Below, in pieces: positions 1 to 10,859 of a stretch of 64,000 bases of DNA. The DNA comes from Ophiura sarsii (taxonomy: Eukaryota > Echinodermata > Ophiuroidea > Amphilepidida > Ophiuridae). The stretch covers positions 64,575,060 to 64,639,059 of the forward strand of contig CM069447.1 in NCBI GenBank assembly GCA_035610835.1, in the 5' to 3' direction. The translations under genes and the position numbers were made by a program. The notes under the pieces are model-generated. The model ran no database searches. It had not been told where the DNA came from and saw nothing but the letters and a program-made list of their open reading frames with translations. How positions within the stretch are numbered: position 1 is the first letter of the stretch; every line of letters begins with the position of its first letter.

Positions 1-540
1 AGGCTTCCGCGCCTGAAATATTCACCACAAACGCCAATTATATTGATTATCAAGAATAACCAACAAATATTCCGATTTATTGAATAGGTTGTAATTACAC
101 GGAACGTAAGATGGTGCAAATAAAATAAAACAACAAAATTTTGTTAATGTATGCAAATGTAAACATGATGATATTAACTTTTTATTAAAATATTGGTATT
201 ATTTGATAGGATGATATGTTGTCCAAAGCTTGCATTTTACCAGAAGTGGATATGCCGTGTCAGTTTGAATATAATGGCGTGTAAATGCAAAATTCATTTT
301 GTACAAAATAATATGCAAATTCTATGCAAATTAGGCTGTACCTTTAAAACTATCACCCCAACTTTCAGGACTTGAAGGCCCAAACATCTGTCTTTCAATT
401 TATCGAAACAATTCCAATGTGTATCCAAATTGCCGGTTTAACGGAGCATATTTTCTCTGTAATCTGCTGTCCTATTAGCTAGCCGTCATATTTTCAACAA
501 AAGCAACGGTCGATGAGATTGGACTGTTGATACATGCTTG
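1..540. other. AT-rich non-coding sequence
   Basis: No exon, RNA gene or clear repeat boundary is recognisable. The short open frames have no family resemblance. It may be a 3' flank or intron of gene A, whose lectin domain is unfinished at 2835. Confidence 0.4.
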
Positions 541-554
541 AGTGATCAGAATAT

Positions 555-700
555 GACCACTCTATCTCTGCCGTTTCTTACGTTGATTTTTTCAAAAATC
601 GAGGTACTCTATCTCTGCCGTTTCTTTCTTCTATCTTCTTTGTTTCTTACCTTGATTTTTTTTTCAAAAATCGAGGTACTGTATCTCTGCCGGTTCTTTC
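555..700. repeat. Short tandem repeat, about three units
   Basis: The phrase TATCTCTGCCGTTTCTT followed by a T-run and CAAAAATCGAGGTAC recurs about three times with variable T-run length and a pyrimidine-rich (CTT)n end. It has no coding potential. Confidence 0.6.
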
Positions 701-803
701 TGCTTCTTCTTCTTCTTCTTTCTGGCAACCTTTCTACAAAATGCTTCTTCTCCTACAGTTTACATGCTACAATTACCAGACTTGGTCAGTTGGTCAGTAT
801 TTG

Positions 804-1541
804 AAGCTGAACCAAGAGAAGACAGAGTTTTTCGTAGCAGCAACACGTTATCAAATGCAAAGACTTGATCCTGTCATACTTAAGGTTGGTGATGACTCAA
901 TTAGCCCAGCAGACACCATTCGAAATATTGGTGTCGTCTTTGATGCTCAAATGACAATGAGTGCTTACATCAAATCTCTATGTTCCAGTCTAAACTACCA
1001 ACTTCGCAATATATCAAGAATCAGGCGATTTCTGGACCGTGATACATGTCATTTAGTGGTTCGTACCCTGATCTTGTCGCGTCTGGACTATGGCAATGGA
1101 TTGTTGTTGGGTTCTAGCAATAAGGATATTCTGAGATTGCAGCGCATTCAAAATTGGTCTGCCAAGCTAATATACTGTGCCAAGAAGTTTGACCACGCTA
1201 CACCATACTTGCGCGAGTTGCACTGGTTGCCAGTGAGAGAGAGGATCACATTTAAGATAATGATGTATGTGTTTAAATGTCTTGCAGGAACTGCTCCGGA
1301 CTACTTAACATCCTGTATCTCTCTCTACCGCCCAACACGCACCGGTCTCAGGTCGGCTTCTGATGTTACCCGGCTCACCGAACATAACTCATACAAAACA
1401 TTGAAATCATCGGATGACAGGTCCTTCGTGCAAAAAGCTCCCCATATCTGGAACAATTTACCCACTAACATCAGGAAAAGCACCTCATTATCTACATTCA
1501 AAAAGAGCCTCAAAACTCACCTCTTCAGTTGTTATTTTTAA
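804..1541 (+). pseudogene. 5'-truncated non-LTR retrotransposon reverse transcriptase (C-terminal part)
   Basis: About 245 residues match the C-terminal part of CR1/L2/Jockey-type reverse transcriptases: the stretch after the catalytic palm (NIGVVFDAQMTM), the thumb (LVVRTLILSRLDYGN) and the terminal region ending in FKKSLKTHLF before the stop. The catalytic FADD box and the endonuclease are missing, so this is a 5'-truncated dead copy, the usual outcome of target-primed integration. The reading frame is still open, which suggests a fairly young insertion. It appears inserted into an older repeat, because the sequence just upstream (ATGCTTCTTCTCCTACAG) recurs at about 2228. The family is clear; the exact clade is inferred. 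Confidence 0.8.
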
Positions 1542-1686
1542 TATTGCTGGACTGTGTACCTTGTGTAATTTATGTTGTATTTATGCTGTAGTTATTAGAT
1601 GTTTCTAGTTGTAAAAAGCGCTGCGATCTTTATGAAGGAGCGCTATATAAATGTATGTATGTATGTATATGTATGTATGTATGTAT
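1542..1686 (+). repeat. 3' UTR and ATGT microsatellite tail of the retrotransposon
   Basis: After the stop codon comes a short UTR with GCGCTATATAAATG followed by (ATGT)n. A GCGCTATATAA box next to a microsatellite tail is typical of CR1/L2-like 3' ends and marks the 3' boundary of the insertion. Confidence 0.7.
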
Positions 1687-1699
1687 AGGACCCTCTACC

Positions 1700-2300
1700 A
1701 GATCTTCATTACAGGACATTTTACAGTTTGGGGTCAAAGGTCACAGGGGGGTCACTAGGGGTCAAAACTTGATTTTCACTTAAAATGCATTTCCAATTTA
1801 GTGAAATGACCTAGGATCGTCAAAATCGGTCAACATATTCCTTATGACCGTACGCATATAATAGTTCGGTTTTTACAATCAACAAACATTTGGGGTCACT
1901 AGGGGTCAAAATGTTGATTTTCTTACCATTTCACTTAAAATGCTTCTTGTCTCAGAGGAAATGGCTTATGAATGTCAGAATTGGTCAAAAGATTCCTTAG
2001 GACCATGCACATACAGCGATCTCAGCGATTAAAATGGACGTGTCATGCGGGGTCACTAGGAGTCATTGACCTATACAGGGGTAAAACGTGAGATATGCTC
2101 CGATTTTGACCGGATTATTGTGTAGGCATTGATGAGACAAGAAAAAAAGTCAATTATGATTTTGGGGGCAAAGGTCAGGAACAGGTCAGTAGAGGTCATT
2201 GAACTTTCTTGCAGACCCATATACAAAATGCTTCTTCTCCTACAGTTTACATGCTACAATCACCAGACCTTATCTCACAGTTTGACTTTAAAGGTCACAG
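1700..2300. repeat. Degenerate GGTCACTAGGGGTCA repeat family, copy 1
   Basis: Phrases such as GGGGTCACTAGGGGTCAAAA and TCTCAGAGGAAATG recur within this block and again at 10,900-12,240, so this is a dispersed repeat with internal tandem structure. No protein is encoded. Confidence 0.65.
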
Positions 2301-2459
2301 GGGGGTCACTAGAGGGCAAAACGAACCCCTATGTATTATATATGTTGTAGTATTATGGGATGAACGCTTAGGCTGCTGTGTATAGAAATGTAACATGTCG
2401 GTATAATTTACAAAATGTGGACATTACTTGTTCCAATTACCTATATCCTGTTGTAGCTA

Positions 2460-2805
2460 TATGCAGTAATGGAAATACCCACATGACTTTCCACCCGTGG
2501 TAGACAGTCCCGGGGTAGACCAACCCTGGGTGGATAGGGTTAGGGTTAGGGTTAGGGCTAGGTTTAGGTTAGAAAAAGTCCCTAGGTAAACAGTTCCGGG
2601 GCTGTTTTAGAATGATCCTTGTTTTTACCTCCCCGACCACCAACCCCCTGAGTGTTTAACATATAATTTATAATCAATATAGTTTTCAAGGTATTTTTTA
2701 AACAGTATTGTTGCGGTTTATTGCGTGAGGGCGCGCTATTGTAGTTCACCCAGGGTTGGTCTACCCCGGGTGTAAAGTCATGTGGGTATTTCCATTGCTG
2801 CGTAT
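2460..2805. mobile_element. Foldback MITE with about 60-bp inverted repeats and an internal TTAGGG tract
   Basis: The left arm (about 2462-2535) and right arm (about 2745-2803) are near-perfect reverse complements: GGAAATACCCACATGACTTT at one end and its complement at the other. TATA-rich sequence flanks both sides. The interior carries telomere-like TTAGGG units at about 2537-2571. There is no coding capacity. It lies close to a gene A exon. Confidence 0.7.
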
Positions 2806-2834
2806 ATATATCATGTTTATGTTGAATAACTTAC

Positions 2835-2990
2835 CTGCCATGAAGTCATGTTCTTCCACGCTGTGAACACTCGCTAAGAAGGCGCCCTTAGACTGGCAGT
2901 ATGTTTCGGCTTGGCTAAAGGTCCCTTTAGACGTGTGAGCGAAATAGTAGCAGAAATCTCCATGTGTAACCCAATCAGTTTCGCAAGCAG
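2835..2990 (-). CDS. Gene A exon: first half of a C-type lectin domain
   Basis: Entered at phase 1 after a CCAG acceptor and left at phase 1 at a GTAAGT donor. The peptide begins ACETDWVTHGDFCYYF and continues with WxxAxxYC-like spacing (AETYCQSKGAFLASVHS), the standard long-form C-type lectin start. The carbohydrate-binding second half (QPD or EPN plus WND motifs) is not in this exon, so sugar specificity cannot be read. It is the last recognisable exon of gene A. Confidence 0.85.
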
Positions 2991-3209
2991 CTGGAGTATA
3001 ATAATAAATTAACATTACTGTGCTAAGCCCCTGACTAACATTTGGAGTTGCAAACTATCTAAAGGTATTTTTGCGATAGGTTGATAAGATATTAATTTGA
3101 AAAGCCAACTAAAATACGACTATATTCATTCCAATTTGTTTGAGATATAGTTATTCTAACAATCGCTCTGGTGCATAAAATGATGTGTTCACATGATTGA
3201 CCACTTTAA

Positions 3210-3556
3210 AGGTAGATGACCCGATTTTCAACTTGATGTTTTCTATTTTACATGAAAGGTCATCCTTAAAATTGTTGCATTCCAAAGTTTGAGTTGCATA
3301 ACTCCAATGGTTCTATTTTTAGAAGCGCAAGGTCAAAAGACATGTGCCTATTGAGTAGTACACATACTGGTTGGTGGTTAACCACCTTTGGCAGTAATTC
3401 ACCACATTTTAGCCTATGATTTCCAAATGAAACATTTCTGGCCCCTAATATTTTACAGACATAATGAGAAAAATATATGGGGATTCTTCTGATACCAACA
3501 TATCTTGATGTGAAAAAAAAATCATAGCCCCAAAAAAGAGATCGGGTCATATACCT
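3210..3556. mobile_element. TTAA-flanked MITE, copy 1
   Basis: TTAA duplications flank it (3206-3209, 3557-3560). The inverted termini read AGGTAGATGACCCGAT and, on the other strand, AGGTATATGACCCGAT. It shares about 200 bp of interior with the copy at 18,188. TTAA targets are typical of piggyBac and Kolobok-type elements; no transposase is present. Confidence 0.75.
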
Positions 3557-3741
3557 TTAACTGTTTATATCACATTTTTACAAAATTCATATAACGATAA
3601 ATCCAAAGAACTTTGATTTCACAGAACATGTGCGCGATCTGGCAAAAAGTCGTCGATCGGCTTTACAGAAAGGAATCAGCCATGCGTCATTTGCCGGAAT
3701 CATGGCGTTTAAAATAGTTAAAACAGTAGAGGCGCACGTAC

Positions 3742-4036
3742 CCGTAAATGGACCAGTGCAGCCGATGACATCAAAGCGAAAAGATGGCCATGTTTTCCAC
3801 GAGGTTGGCTCAATCCTTACAAAACGCCATGTCATCGGGCTTGTAAAAAGATGGGTGACCTCGGTGTTACTGTCCGTGTTACCGTTAAAGACAACAGCGA
3901 CATTGTCACTTCCGACGATGTGTTTTAGATCACATTCCATCGTTCCTCCACGAACTTTGAAGGCAGTCACCCACTGATCATATCCTTGAGTGATTACTCC
4001 GCTGACAACATTATCAGTACGTCCATAAATATCAAC
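3742..4036 (-). CDS. Gene A exon: middle and C-terminal part of second F5/8C (discoidin) domain
   Basis: It starts at phase 0 after a CCAG acceptor and ends at phase 1 at a GTACGT donor. The peptide opens VDIYGRTDNVVSGVITQG, continues VTAFKVRGG and VVFNGNTDSNTEV, and closes with FVRIEPTSW and FDVIGC, the conserved body and final cysteine of discoidin domains. Unlike in the first F5/8C domain of this gene, the middle and C-terminal parts are fused in one exon. Start and end rest on splice signals that agree in phase with both neighbours. Confidence 0.85.
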
Positions 4037-5112
4037 CTGGTTTGTGATAATATATAGTTTATTTAACCATCAGTTGGTGTTTGGAAATCCCGCTCCATCG
4101 ATACTAAATATCTCTACGTTTAGATTTTCCTCCAAAATTGGGCATATTTTAATTTGTTTTCATTTGTCAGGAAGACAAAGCGCACCAACTGCAGTGCAAT
4201 CGATTTGGAAAATATACTTGGAATCGGATTGAATTTGTTTCAGATTACAAAATTAAAACAGGATGTGACATGTGACCACAGTTCATCAAACTACATACAG
4301 TATTATCGTGATATATTCTTCGCTAAATAGAATAAGGCGAGGCGTCCATACTAGATGCTAACATCTTGCACGGGCTGCACGTTCAATCGTTTTGGTTTTG
4401 TGTGTGTGTTGGAATATTGTAAAACCAGGGATTCTATTACTTTTGGGATAGGAAAGTCATATACTGCACATATCAGGTCGGGTTTTCATGAAACAGCGCC
4501 ACTTTATGCTCACACAAAATATAAGGTCACGTCCACGAAATTAAAAGAATTTATGTAGACTTGCATCAGGTCCGTCAGACACAAACAATGACGGTATGGT
4601 GTAAACTGGTAAAGTGAGAAAATTAATTCAAATGCACGAAATAAACAATAAAACGTTAAGTATCATAATAATTATTTCAGGCTTGTAAAAAACGTCGCGT
4701 CAGCACGTACGTTTTTATCATAATTTGGAATGTTTTCGACAATTCCGTGTAAGCTATAATTACGTCTATACCTACAACAGACGACAAACAGCGCTCACAG
4801 CGCCACTAAAGATATGCGCGCAGAAAAACTTAAGTAGCTTACGATGGGCAATCTGAGTATCACACTCGTGGTAAAACCCCATATAAACCCGTCAGTGGAT
4901 TCTACTACTGCCCAGTCTAATTATCGAGATTGACATGTCTTATGATACGTAGTTGTTTAGGAATTTACTGTACTCAAGTGTCAATCATTCAGATGCTAAC
5001 TAAATAGTGAGTAATCAATATTATACAGCTGATTGATTTAAAAATGTGGTTTTAAAACACACTTAAGCCAGTTGGGATTGTCTTTGAGATCACAAATCAT
5101 AATGTGCATGGC
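4037..5112. other. Gene A intron sequence
   Basis: Part of the intron between the two halves of the second F5/8C domain. No further exon, RNA gene or bounded repeat is recognised. Confidence 0.45.
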
Positions 5113-5115
5113 TAT

Positions 5116-5479
5116 GAGCGTGTTTCTACTGGACCAATTAAGGGTAATTACTGTTAAGTTGCCCAGTAGAAACAGCCAGATAACGCTAATTAACGCTAAG
5201 TTTTCCAACGGCAAATTAACGCTAACTTGCTCAGTAGAAACAGCCACCCGTTAAATCATGAATGTTGTTAGCATGCAATATTAAAAGACAAGGAATTACG
5301 AAGGCAGTCTTTTTAAAGTGGGCGGTATTTTTGGTATAACAACAGTTCAATCGATTACGACGCTTATATACTAAGCGTTAACTTTTTCGCGCAGTAGAAA
5401 CGGGGGGGGGGGGGGGGGGGGGATTAAAAAGTTAACGGTAATAGCGTTAACTTTCCAGTGCCCCAGTATAAACACGCTC
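5116..5479. mobile_element. MITE with GAGCGTGTTT inverted termini
   Basis: GAGCGTGTTTCTACTGG at the left end is matched by CCAGTATAAACACGCTC at the right, with TAT on both outer flanks as a possible 3-bp target duplication. GCGTTAACTT motifs recur inside in both orientations, and a G-run of about 20 bases lies near the right end. It is non-coding. Confidence 0.65.
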
Positions 5480-5912
5480 TATGAATATGTTGTCATCGTT
5501 AATGGACACCTCGTTCTGACAATTTATTTACTGGCTATGTTAGATCTGTATTCGGAAACCTCGCTTGAAAGTTCAAATCGATTATATTCGTCACTGGTTT
5601 AACACGTAGGCAAGACACATATATCCGTGTATTCTCAGATTTATTTTAATTTAAATTATTATTTCGTCATATTACTTCCTTGTATCAAATATCATCTCAT
5701 GTTTGTTGTAAGAATTCTTTAACATTCAAATGTATTCTTAACTATAAAAAGTGGTTATATATCTTATATATCTTATATTTAATTTAATTTAATGTATATC
5801 TGATCAGTCCAATACATGCTCAAATTATGATTAGTATGGGCATATAGGTTAATTGCCAAATATTTTATTCTGATTAGTGAAGTTTTCCAGAACATAGAGT
5901 TATTGAAATGTT
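5480..5912. other. AT-rich intron sequence
   Basis: Gene A intron between two MITEs. Nothing further is recognised. Confidence 0.4.
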
Positions 5913-5913
5913 A

Positions 5914-6119
5914 TGGTATAGTCTATTTGGCCATCACCAGACAGTGACGCAACTGCGTATTCTACTAAAATTCATAATATAATTGCAGCCCATAACGCGC
6001 GCGCAGACATACTTGAGGCACTGCCGTATACACACAAGCGTTAGAAGACGGAAGATACATTATACGCTTGCGTAAAAGCTGTGACTTTTAAGTTACGTCA
6101 AGCCAAATAGAGTATAGTC
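5914..6119. mobile_element. Short MITE abutting a gene A splice donor
   Basis: GTATAGTCTATTTGGC at the left end pairs with GCCAAATAGAGTATAGTC at the right. The interior is about 200 bp and non-coding. Its right end lies directly against the splice donor of the exon ending at 6122, so donor bases after GT seem to belong to the element. Confidence 0.6.
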
Positions 6120-6121
6120 AC

Positions 6122-6297
6122 CTGAATCCACGGGAGAAAGTCAGTGTGATGTGCTAGCCATCGTTTTCCCGCAGTGTTAAGGCGACTATACGCTGCACCA
6201 TATTTTGTAGCGTCATCCTTGTACACGGTGGAAACAGTTATAAATGAAGTCGGAAGGTTGCCATTTTCCATTCCAAGTTTTGCAGGATACAGACAGA
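6122..6297 (-). CDS. Gene A exon: N-terminal part of second F5/8C (discoidin) domain
   Basis: It begins at phase 1 after an ACAG acceptor and ends at phase 0 in PWIQ before GTGACT. The peptide holds the F5/8C opening, LGMENGNLPTSFITVS, then SRLNTAGKRWLAHHTDFLPWIQ. The next exon supplies the VDIYG continuation. The leading sequence VCLYPAKLGM keeps the conserved cysteine. The donor borders a MITE terminus. Confidence 0.85.
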
Positions 6298-7731
6298 CTG
6301 TTTGTTGAAATAGAAACCGCAATGTAAACAACTGAACAATACGCATATATCAATATTGTTAAGAACACATTTGTAAAGTTCGATTCTTATTAGTGCTTGT
6401 GTGTATGGTGATGCAACGTATGTATACGATGACGCGTTCATTCTCCCGGGGCAATGGCAGGACGGATATCGGATTTATCCTTTGTGTAGCTCGAATTGAA
6501 GCAATGTCAACGTATAGTAAACCGACAAGGACTTTCACAGAACGCGCCATTAAGACTCCAGTACAAGTTACTGGTATACATATGAGTCTTGCGTACTGCT
6601 ATTGCAATGCAATGACATGTGATAAATCATACATATACAATAAATCAAACAGTGAGATTCAAACTACTTATTAGAGTTCCACGGGTGTTCGATCCCCAGA
6701 GGGTGGGTGGAGGGGGGGGGGGGGGGGGGTAGGCCACCGAATAGGGTCCTTTTTCACTTGTCTTGTAAATGAATGGCCCCTTTTCATAGCCATTTTAGTA
6801 AATGTATAGGTCTAAAATCTTTAAACTAGCTGTTTGTTTTCCACGAAATTACAGCAGAATCTGTAAAATATGTAAGGAAATGATAAAACTGTGTGGGTCC
6901 ATTTCCCCCCGAAAATTGGTAAATGTTTGGGAAAATTGGGTCAATTTTCAATTTACTGACGGCGCATCCTTACCCAAAAAAAGGTATCTGAGTGACCCTC
7001 GAGTCCAAACGGCGAGTAAGAATCACTTTATATGATGTGTGAGCGTATTATTTCAAACATCAACAGGTTGGGTGTCTTTGGGTAGCCTTTGATCTGTCAC
7101 AATATTGACGGCGAGTGTCGAGTGGGTATGTCAATGTCAGTCACTTTACATTTTACATGTATGGCCTACTTGCCACCAACCAGGCTTTACTACTTTTTAT
7201 ATGCAACTCCAGAATTACAATAAAACACTATTTCGATACTCTCACCACTTGTTCAGTGCAATAATTGCGTGCGTAAAATCATCCGATCGCAATTATGACC
7301 TTTTAAATACCTATACCGGAAATACACCGGGAATGGTACTCACGTATCAAATGATTTGTATGTGAAGAAACATTAATGTTTACAGTTTCGATTTAAAAAA
7401 AAAAATCATAATAATATTGCAATCCAGTTCATTTAACAATTATGTATAACGGCGAATTTGCGTCACTTGAGAATGTCATTGTCCGTCAGAATCAGTCAAT
7501 GGTGCTTCACAACATTGAACAAGGGTACCGTGATTGTACGGCCATGGTCCGTCATATTTGAGACAAAGGAGTGCATGACAAAATGACGCATCTCGGTAAA
7601 GTGACGCATCATTCCCGACATGTGCATTATAGGCGCATCACCTAAAAAATGGGATTACCTCCACCCAGGAATTAGTGTACAGAGACATTTACACAGGCTA
7701 AACTAACATTGACAGGTTAACATGATATTAC
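6298..7731. other. Gene A intron with a G-run
   Basis: It contains a G-run at about 6712-6729 after a GTTCGATCCCC box that could be a worn tRNA-type B box. No exon is recognised; the short open frames have no family resemblance. Confidence 0.4.
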
Positions 7732-7830
7732 CTGCCTGTGTCGTCAAATCAGCCAGCGCTCCATCTACATCTTTAGCGGATGCTTCTTCAATACCTAGAT
7801 GACTGTCTTTCTTTCGATTCTTCGTAGATT
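7732..7830 (-). CDS. Gene A exon: charged linker between the two F5/8C domains
   Basis: A 99-bp exon, phase 1 in and phase 1 out, between a GTCAG acceptor and a GTAATA donor. It encodes a hydrophilic, likely helical stretch (STKNRKKDSHLGIEEASAKD and following). No family is recognised. It is included because both splice sites and phases agree with the discoidin exons on either side. Confidence 0.55.
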
Positions 7831-8011
7831 CTGACAGTAAATGAATTGGATGGTAACCATTAGTAAATAACGAATTCCCATTGGAATCGGTAATATCCAT
7901 TATAGTAGATTCAATAAGCTTACAATAGGAACGGTTAATCTGGTGTAACAATGAAATTGTACCAGAATCGATTTTAAAGGTAGACATGAATCATTTGAGC
8001 AAAATACATAC

Positions 8012-8144
8012 CCATACCACATCCAAGGATTTCAAATCGGAGGGCACAATATTCTCCGCACGCCACGGGTTCGAGTCTTATATACTGGGCGTCAACCGGT
8101 TGAGGCAAAGCGTGCGTCGTAAGAGTATAGGCTGAATAAAACAC
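8012..8144 (-). CDS. Gene A exon: C-terminal part of first F5/8C (discoidin) domain
   Basis: It starts at phase 0 after GTCTAG and ends at phase 1 before GTATGT. The peptide VFYSAYTLTTHALPQPVDAQ is followed by YIRLEPVACGEYCALRFEI and LGC, the diagnostic C-terminus of a discoidin domain (RYIRL-P and the final Cys). It is short and easily missed. It completes the domain begun at 10367. Confidence 0.8.
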
Positions 8145-9208
8145 CTAGACAAAATATCGGAACAGTGTAAAACAGTCAGTCCGGGAATAATTGGAATTAC
8201 ATTATATATAAGTATGGCGGGTTTACTATTAGACCACCGTTTGATCGGCCGTATCGTTCATTTCACCGTGGCACCTATGGCAAGTACTTTTGCTTGGTGT
8301 AGTAATTTACACAAAATTGTGCATTTCCCCACAAATAAATCAATGCGATGCAGAGCGAAGCATAAGTTAACCATTTAAAACGGTAGTTGCTATTCCGAGT
8401 TTTACGCTTGTGCGATCATCAGACAACTGGTTGCTATTCTGTGTATACAGGGGAATTTGTTGGTAATTGCGGACGTGATTGTAGATGCCCGTAATTGCGA
8501 ACGTGATTGTTATTAGGTTTTTCCTCTGGAACAATTCGTAAGGTAGAACTTGTTTTCATGGCATGATATATGATATAAATTTAAAAATAAAATTATCTGT
8601 TAAATATTAAATAAATATTAAATAATTTATATACTAATATTAAATATTTGTATAACGTGTGACTGGCAGGTATTGTTATGATTAGCTGACTTAATTAATC
8701 ATTATGAATAGTGGCCTTATCGCTGATGACTAGTAAAGCGAACCCTCATAAACGTTGGTGACTAACAAATTTGCTTAATATAAAAATGGGCTTGGAGTAG
8801 CGACCCTTATTATTTACACGCATAAACGACTAGCGGTCCTCATGACTAAACGGGTGGCCCCGCTAAAACGAGCCATTACCACATGCTTTGTGATTTTGTG
8901 AAGATTGATTACAGATTGCAAGGAGAGTCATGGTTTGGGCGACTGTTGAATCTGGAAACATACATTCATGGAAACGATGCTAGGCTGTAATCAAGTCTAC
9001 CACAGAATAAAGCGTAACAACACTATTACACCTAATAAATGTATCTTGTTGAGGATGTATCTGTCATTGCGCAGTTACGCCCATGTGTTGCCTTTTCTAT
9101 CTTAGTGATGTATCTTTCGTTGCGCAGTTGCGCCCATGTTTTGCTTTTTCTATCTTAATTTGTTGTTTTTTTCCTTCTGATTGACAGTTTTAAAATTTGT
9201 ATACCCAC
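8145..9208. other. Gene A intron
   Basis: AT-rich sequence with a short direct duplication near its 5' side: TGTATCT-CATTGCGCAGTTACGCCCATGT at about 9054 recurs in similar form at about 9110. No exon is recognised. Confidence 0.4.
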
Positions 9209-9352
9209 CTTCGGTGTACCGTTAGTATTTGTGATATACTCCATACAAGGGTGAGTTCCTGCTTGGACTTGGAACGCAGTCACGGCTTTATCCTGGCCTA
9301 CACCACCCTGCGTTTGCAGTCCTGTTACTACGACCTGTTGTCCCAAGTCTAC
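9209..9352 (-). CDS. Gene A exon: central part of first F5/8C (discoidin) domain
   Basis: A 144-bp exon, phase 0 on both sides, between a CAG acceptor and a GTGGGT donor. It encodes VDLGQQVVVTGLQTQGGVGQ and then VTAFQVQAG, the conserved strand set following PWIQ in F5/8C domains. The Cys and TNTNGTPK at the end lead into VFYSAYT of the next exon. Confidence 0.85.
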
Positions 9353-10188
9353 CTGTTATGGTAAAGATACAGTTGATACACACTATGCATTATGTATCAT
9401 TGATGTTCACCCACTGCAGTCTCAAATGATATTCACGCATCACATAGCATTTTCTCCTCTAACCATTTTAAACATGAAACCACCGTACAACTTGCCTTCA
9501 GCAGGGTCAATTACTAGCCTACCCGCATAAAATGACTTTTCCATTTGCAATAAATAGACCCCTATTAAAGACAAGACGTTAATTTTCCAAGTAGAAAATG
9601 TGGATATGAAATGGAGTCTGCCATGCATGTAATACCCAGTTTGAATTTCACTTAGCCTGTGGGAAAGGTCAAGGTTCATGTCAGCCATGAAAGGCGCATT
9701 AAATTGACAATTCCTTAATGTGCGCTTTTCCATACAAAAATTAAATCCATACAAAAGGAAACGTTGGCAAGTCAGACTACACATCTTCTGGCCCATATCA
9801 ATGGTTATATTCGTGTATGGCAAACTATGAATGTTGGGTCGTTGTAAGCGTCGCTTTTGTTATCACGACACGTTCCCCCAACGGTTCACCACATAACATA
9901 GTTATCTTGATTTGTTTAGGCAAATACTAAGTCTATTAATTCTGTTAGCCATCTGCTCCAGATGCAAACACGTCTCACCTCAGTGGATAATTGGGACACT
10001 ATATTATCAACTGTACAATGTGTCTATCTGCACTGCCGTTTGGTTATACTACTTAAATAGGTTAAACAAACAAAAAAGCAATGTCAGACACTATGACGTG
10101 GGAGGAACACATCGGTTGATATATGTCGCGCAAAACGATCTATATGTGCAGATTACATTCCTTGACATACCGTGGTTCCAAACCATAC

Positions 10189-10367
10189 CTGAATCCACGG
10201 TGTCGTATCATCGTCATGTTTAACCCACGGTCCTAGCGGAGATAGATTCAGTCTAGCAAGCCAAGGCCCATACATATCTGCATTATACTTTAACCAACTA
10301 GAAGCGGTAATAGCACTGTCTGGTATCTGTCCACTCTCCATACCTAATGCTGTAGACGTAACGCAAC
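10189..10367 (-). CDS. Gene A exon: N-terminal part of first F5/8C (discoidin) domain
   Basis: It enters at phase 1 and leaves at phase 0 in PWIQ before GTATGG. The peptide is CVTSTALGMESGQIPDSAIT then ASSWLKYN and ARLNLSPLGPWV, the classic discoidin start (LGMESG-I-D--ITASS, arginine in the ARLN segment). It is paired with the exon at 9352. Confidence 0.88.
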
Positions 10368-10504
10368 CTAGTGGAGATGAGATTGGAAGCAAAATAAGAT
10401 ATTTGAGCTAAATCCGCTGAATTTAATTTCACGTTATTAATTTTAGAACATAATTATATGTGTTGTGTCTATATCACGAGTTGAAGCCGGGATAATTGAC
10501 TTCA

Positions 10505-10760
10505 CGTCTATATTGTACCGGACCGCTTGGATGACAAGTTGACTTTATTTAGCCAGTCTATTGTACCGGACCGCTATGATGACAGGTGACCAGACCATAC
10601 TGCACCATACAGTATTTGTCTAGTTTCTATTGTAATGGCATTTATACAGTATATTGTACCGGATCGCTCGTTTGTCAAAACTACGTCATTCGTTATTTGT
10701 CTAATTTCTATTGTAATGACATGTATCCAGTTTTTTTTACCGGATCGCTTGTATGTTATT
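10505..10760. repeat. Imperfect tandem repeat, four units with ATTGTACCGGAYCGCT core
   Basis: The core occurs at about 10512, 10559, 10651 and (degenerate) 10733. Two longer units also share TTTGTCTAGTTTCTATTGTAATG. Function unknown. Confidence 0.65.
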
Positions 10761-10859
10761 GATACACCTGTTTAAAATTCCCGCCAACAGACACACAACT
10801 ATTTCCATGGCTATACAAAAGTGGCATTATCGCATTATTCTACAATCACCAGACTTGGT

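Noticed and set aside
2537..2571. Chromosome end
   Set aside because: The TTAGGG tract is only about 35 bases and lies within an inverted-repeat element with gene sequence on the far side.
3630..3977. 115-residue plus-strand open frame
   Set aside because: It is the antisense shadow of a gene A discoidin exon.
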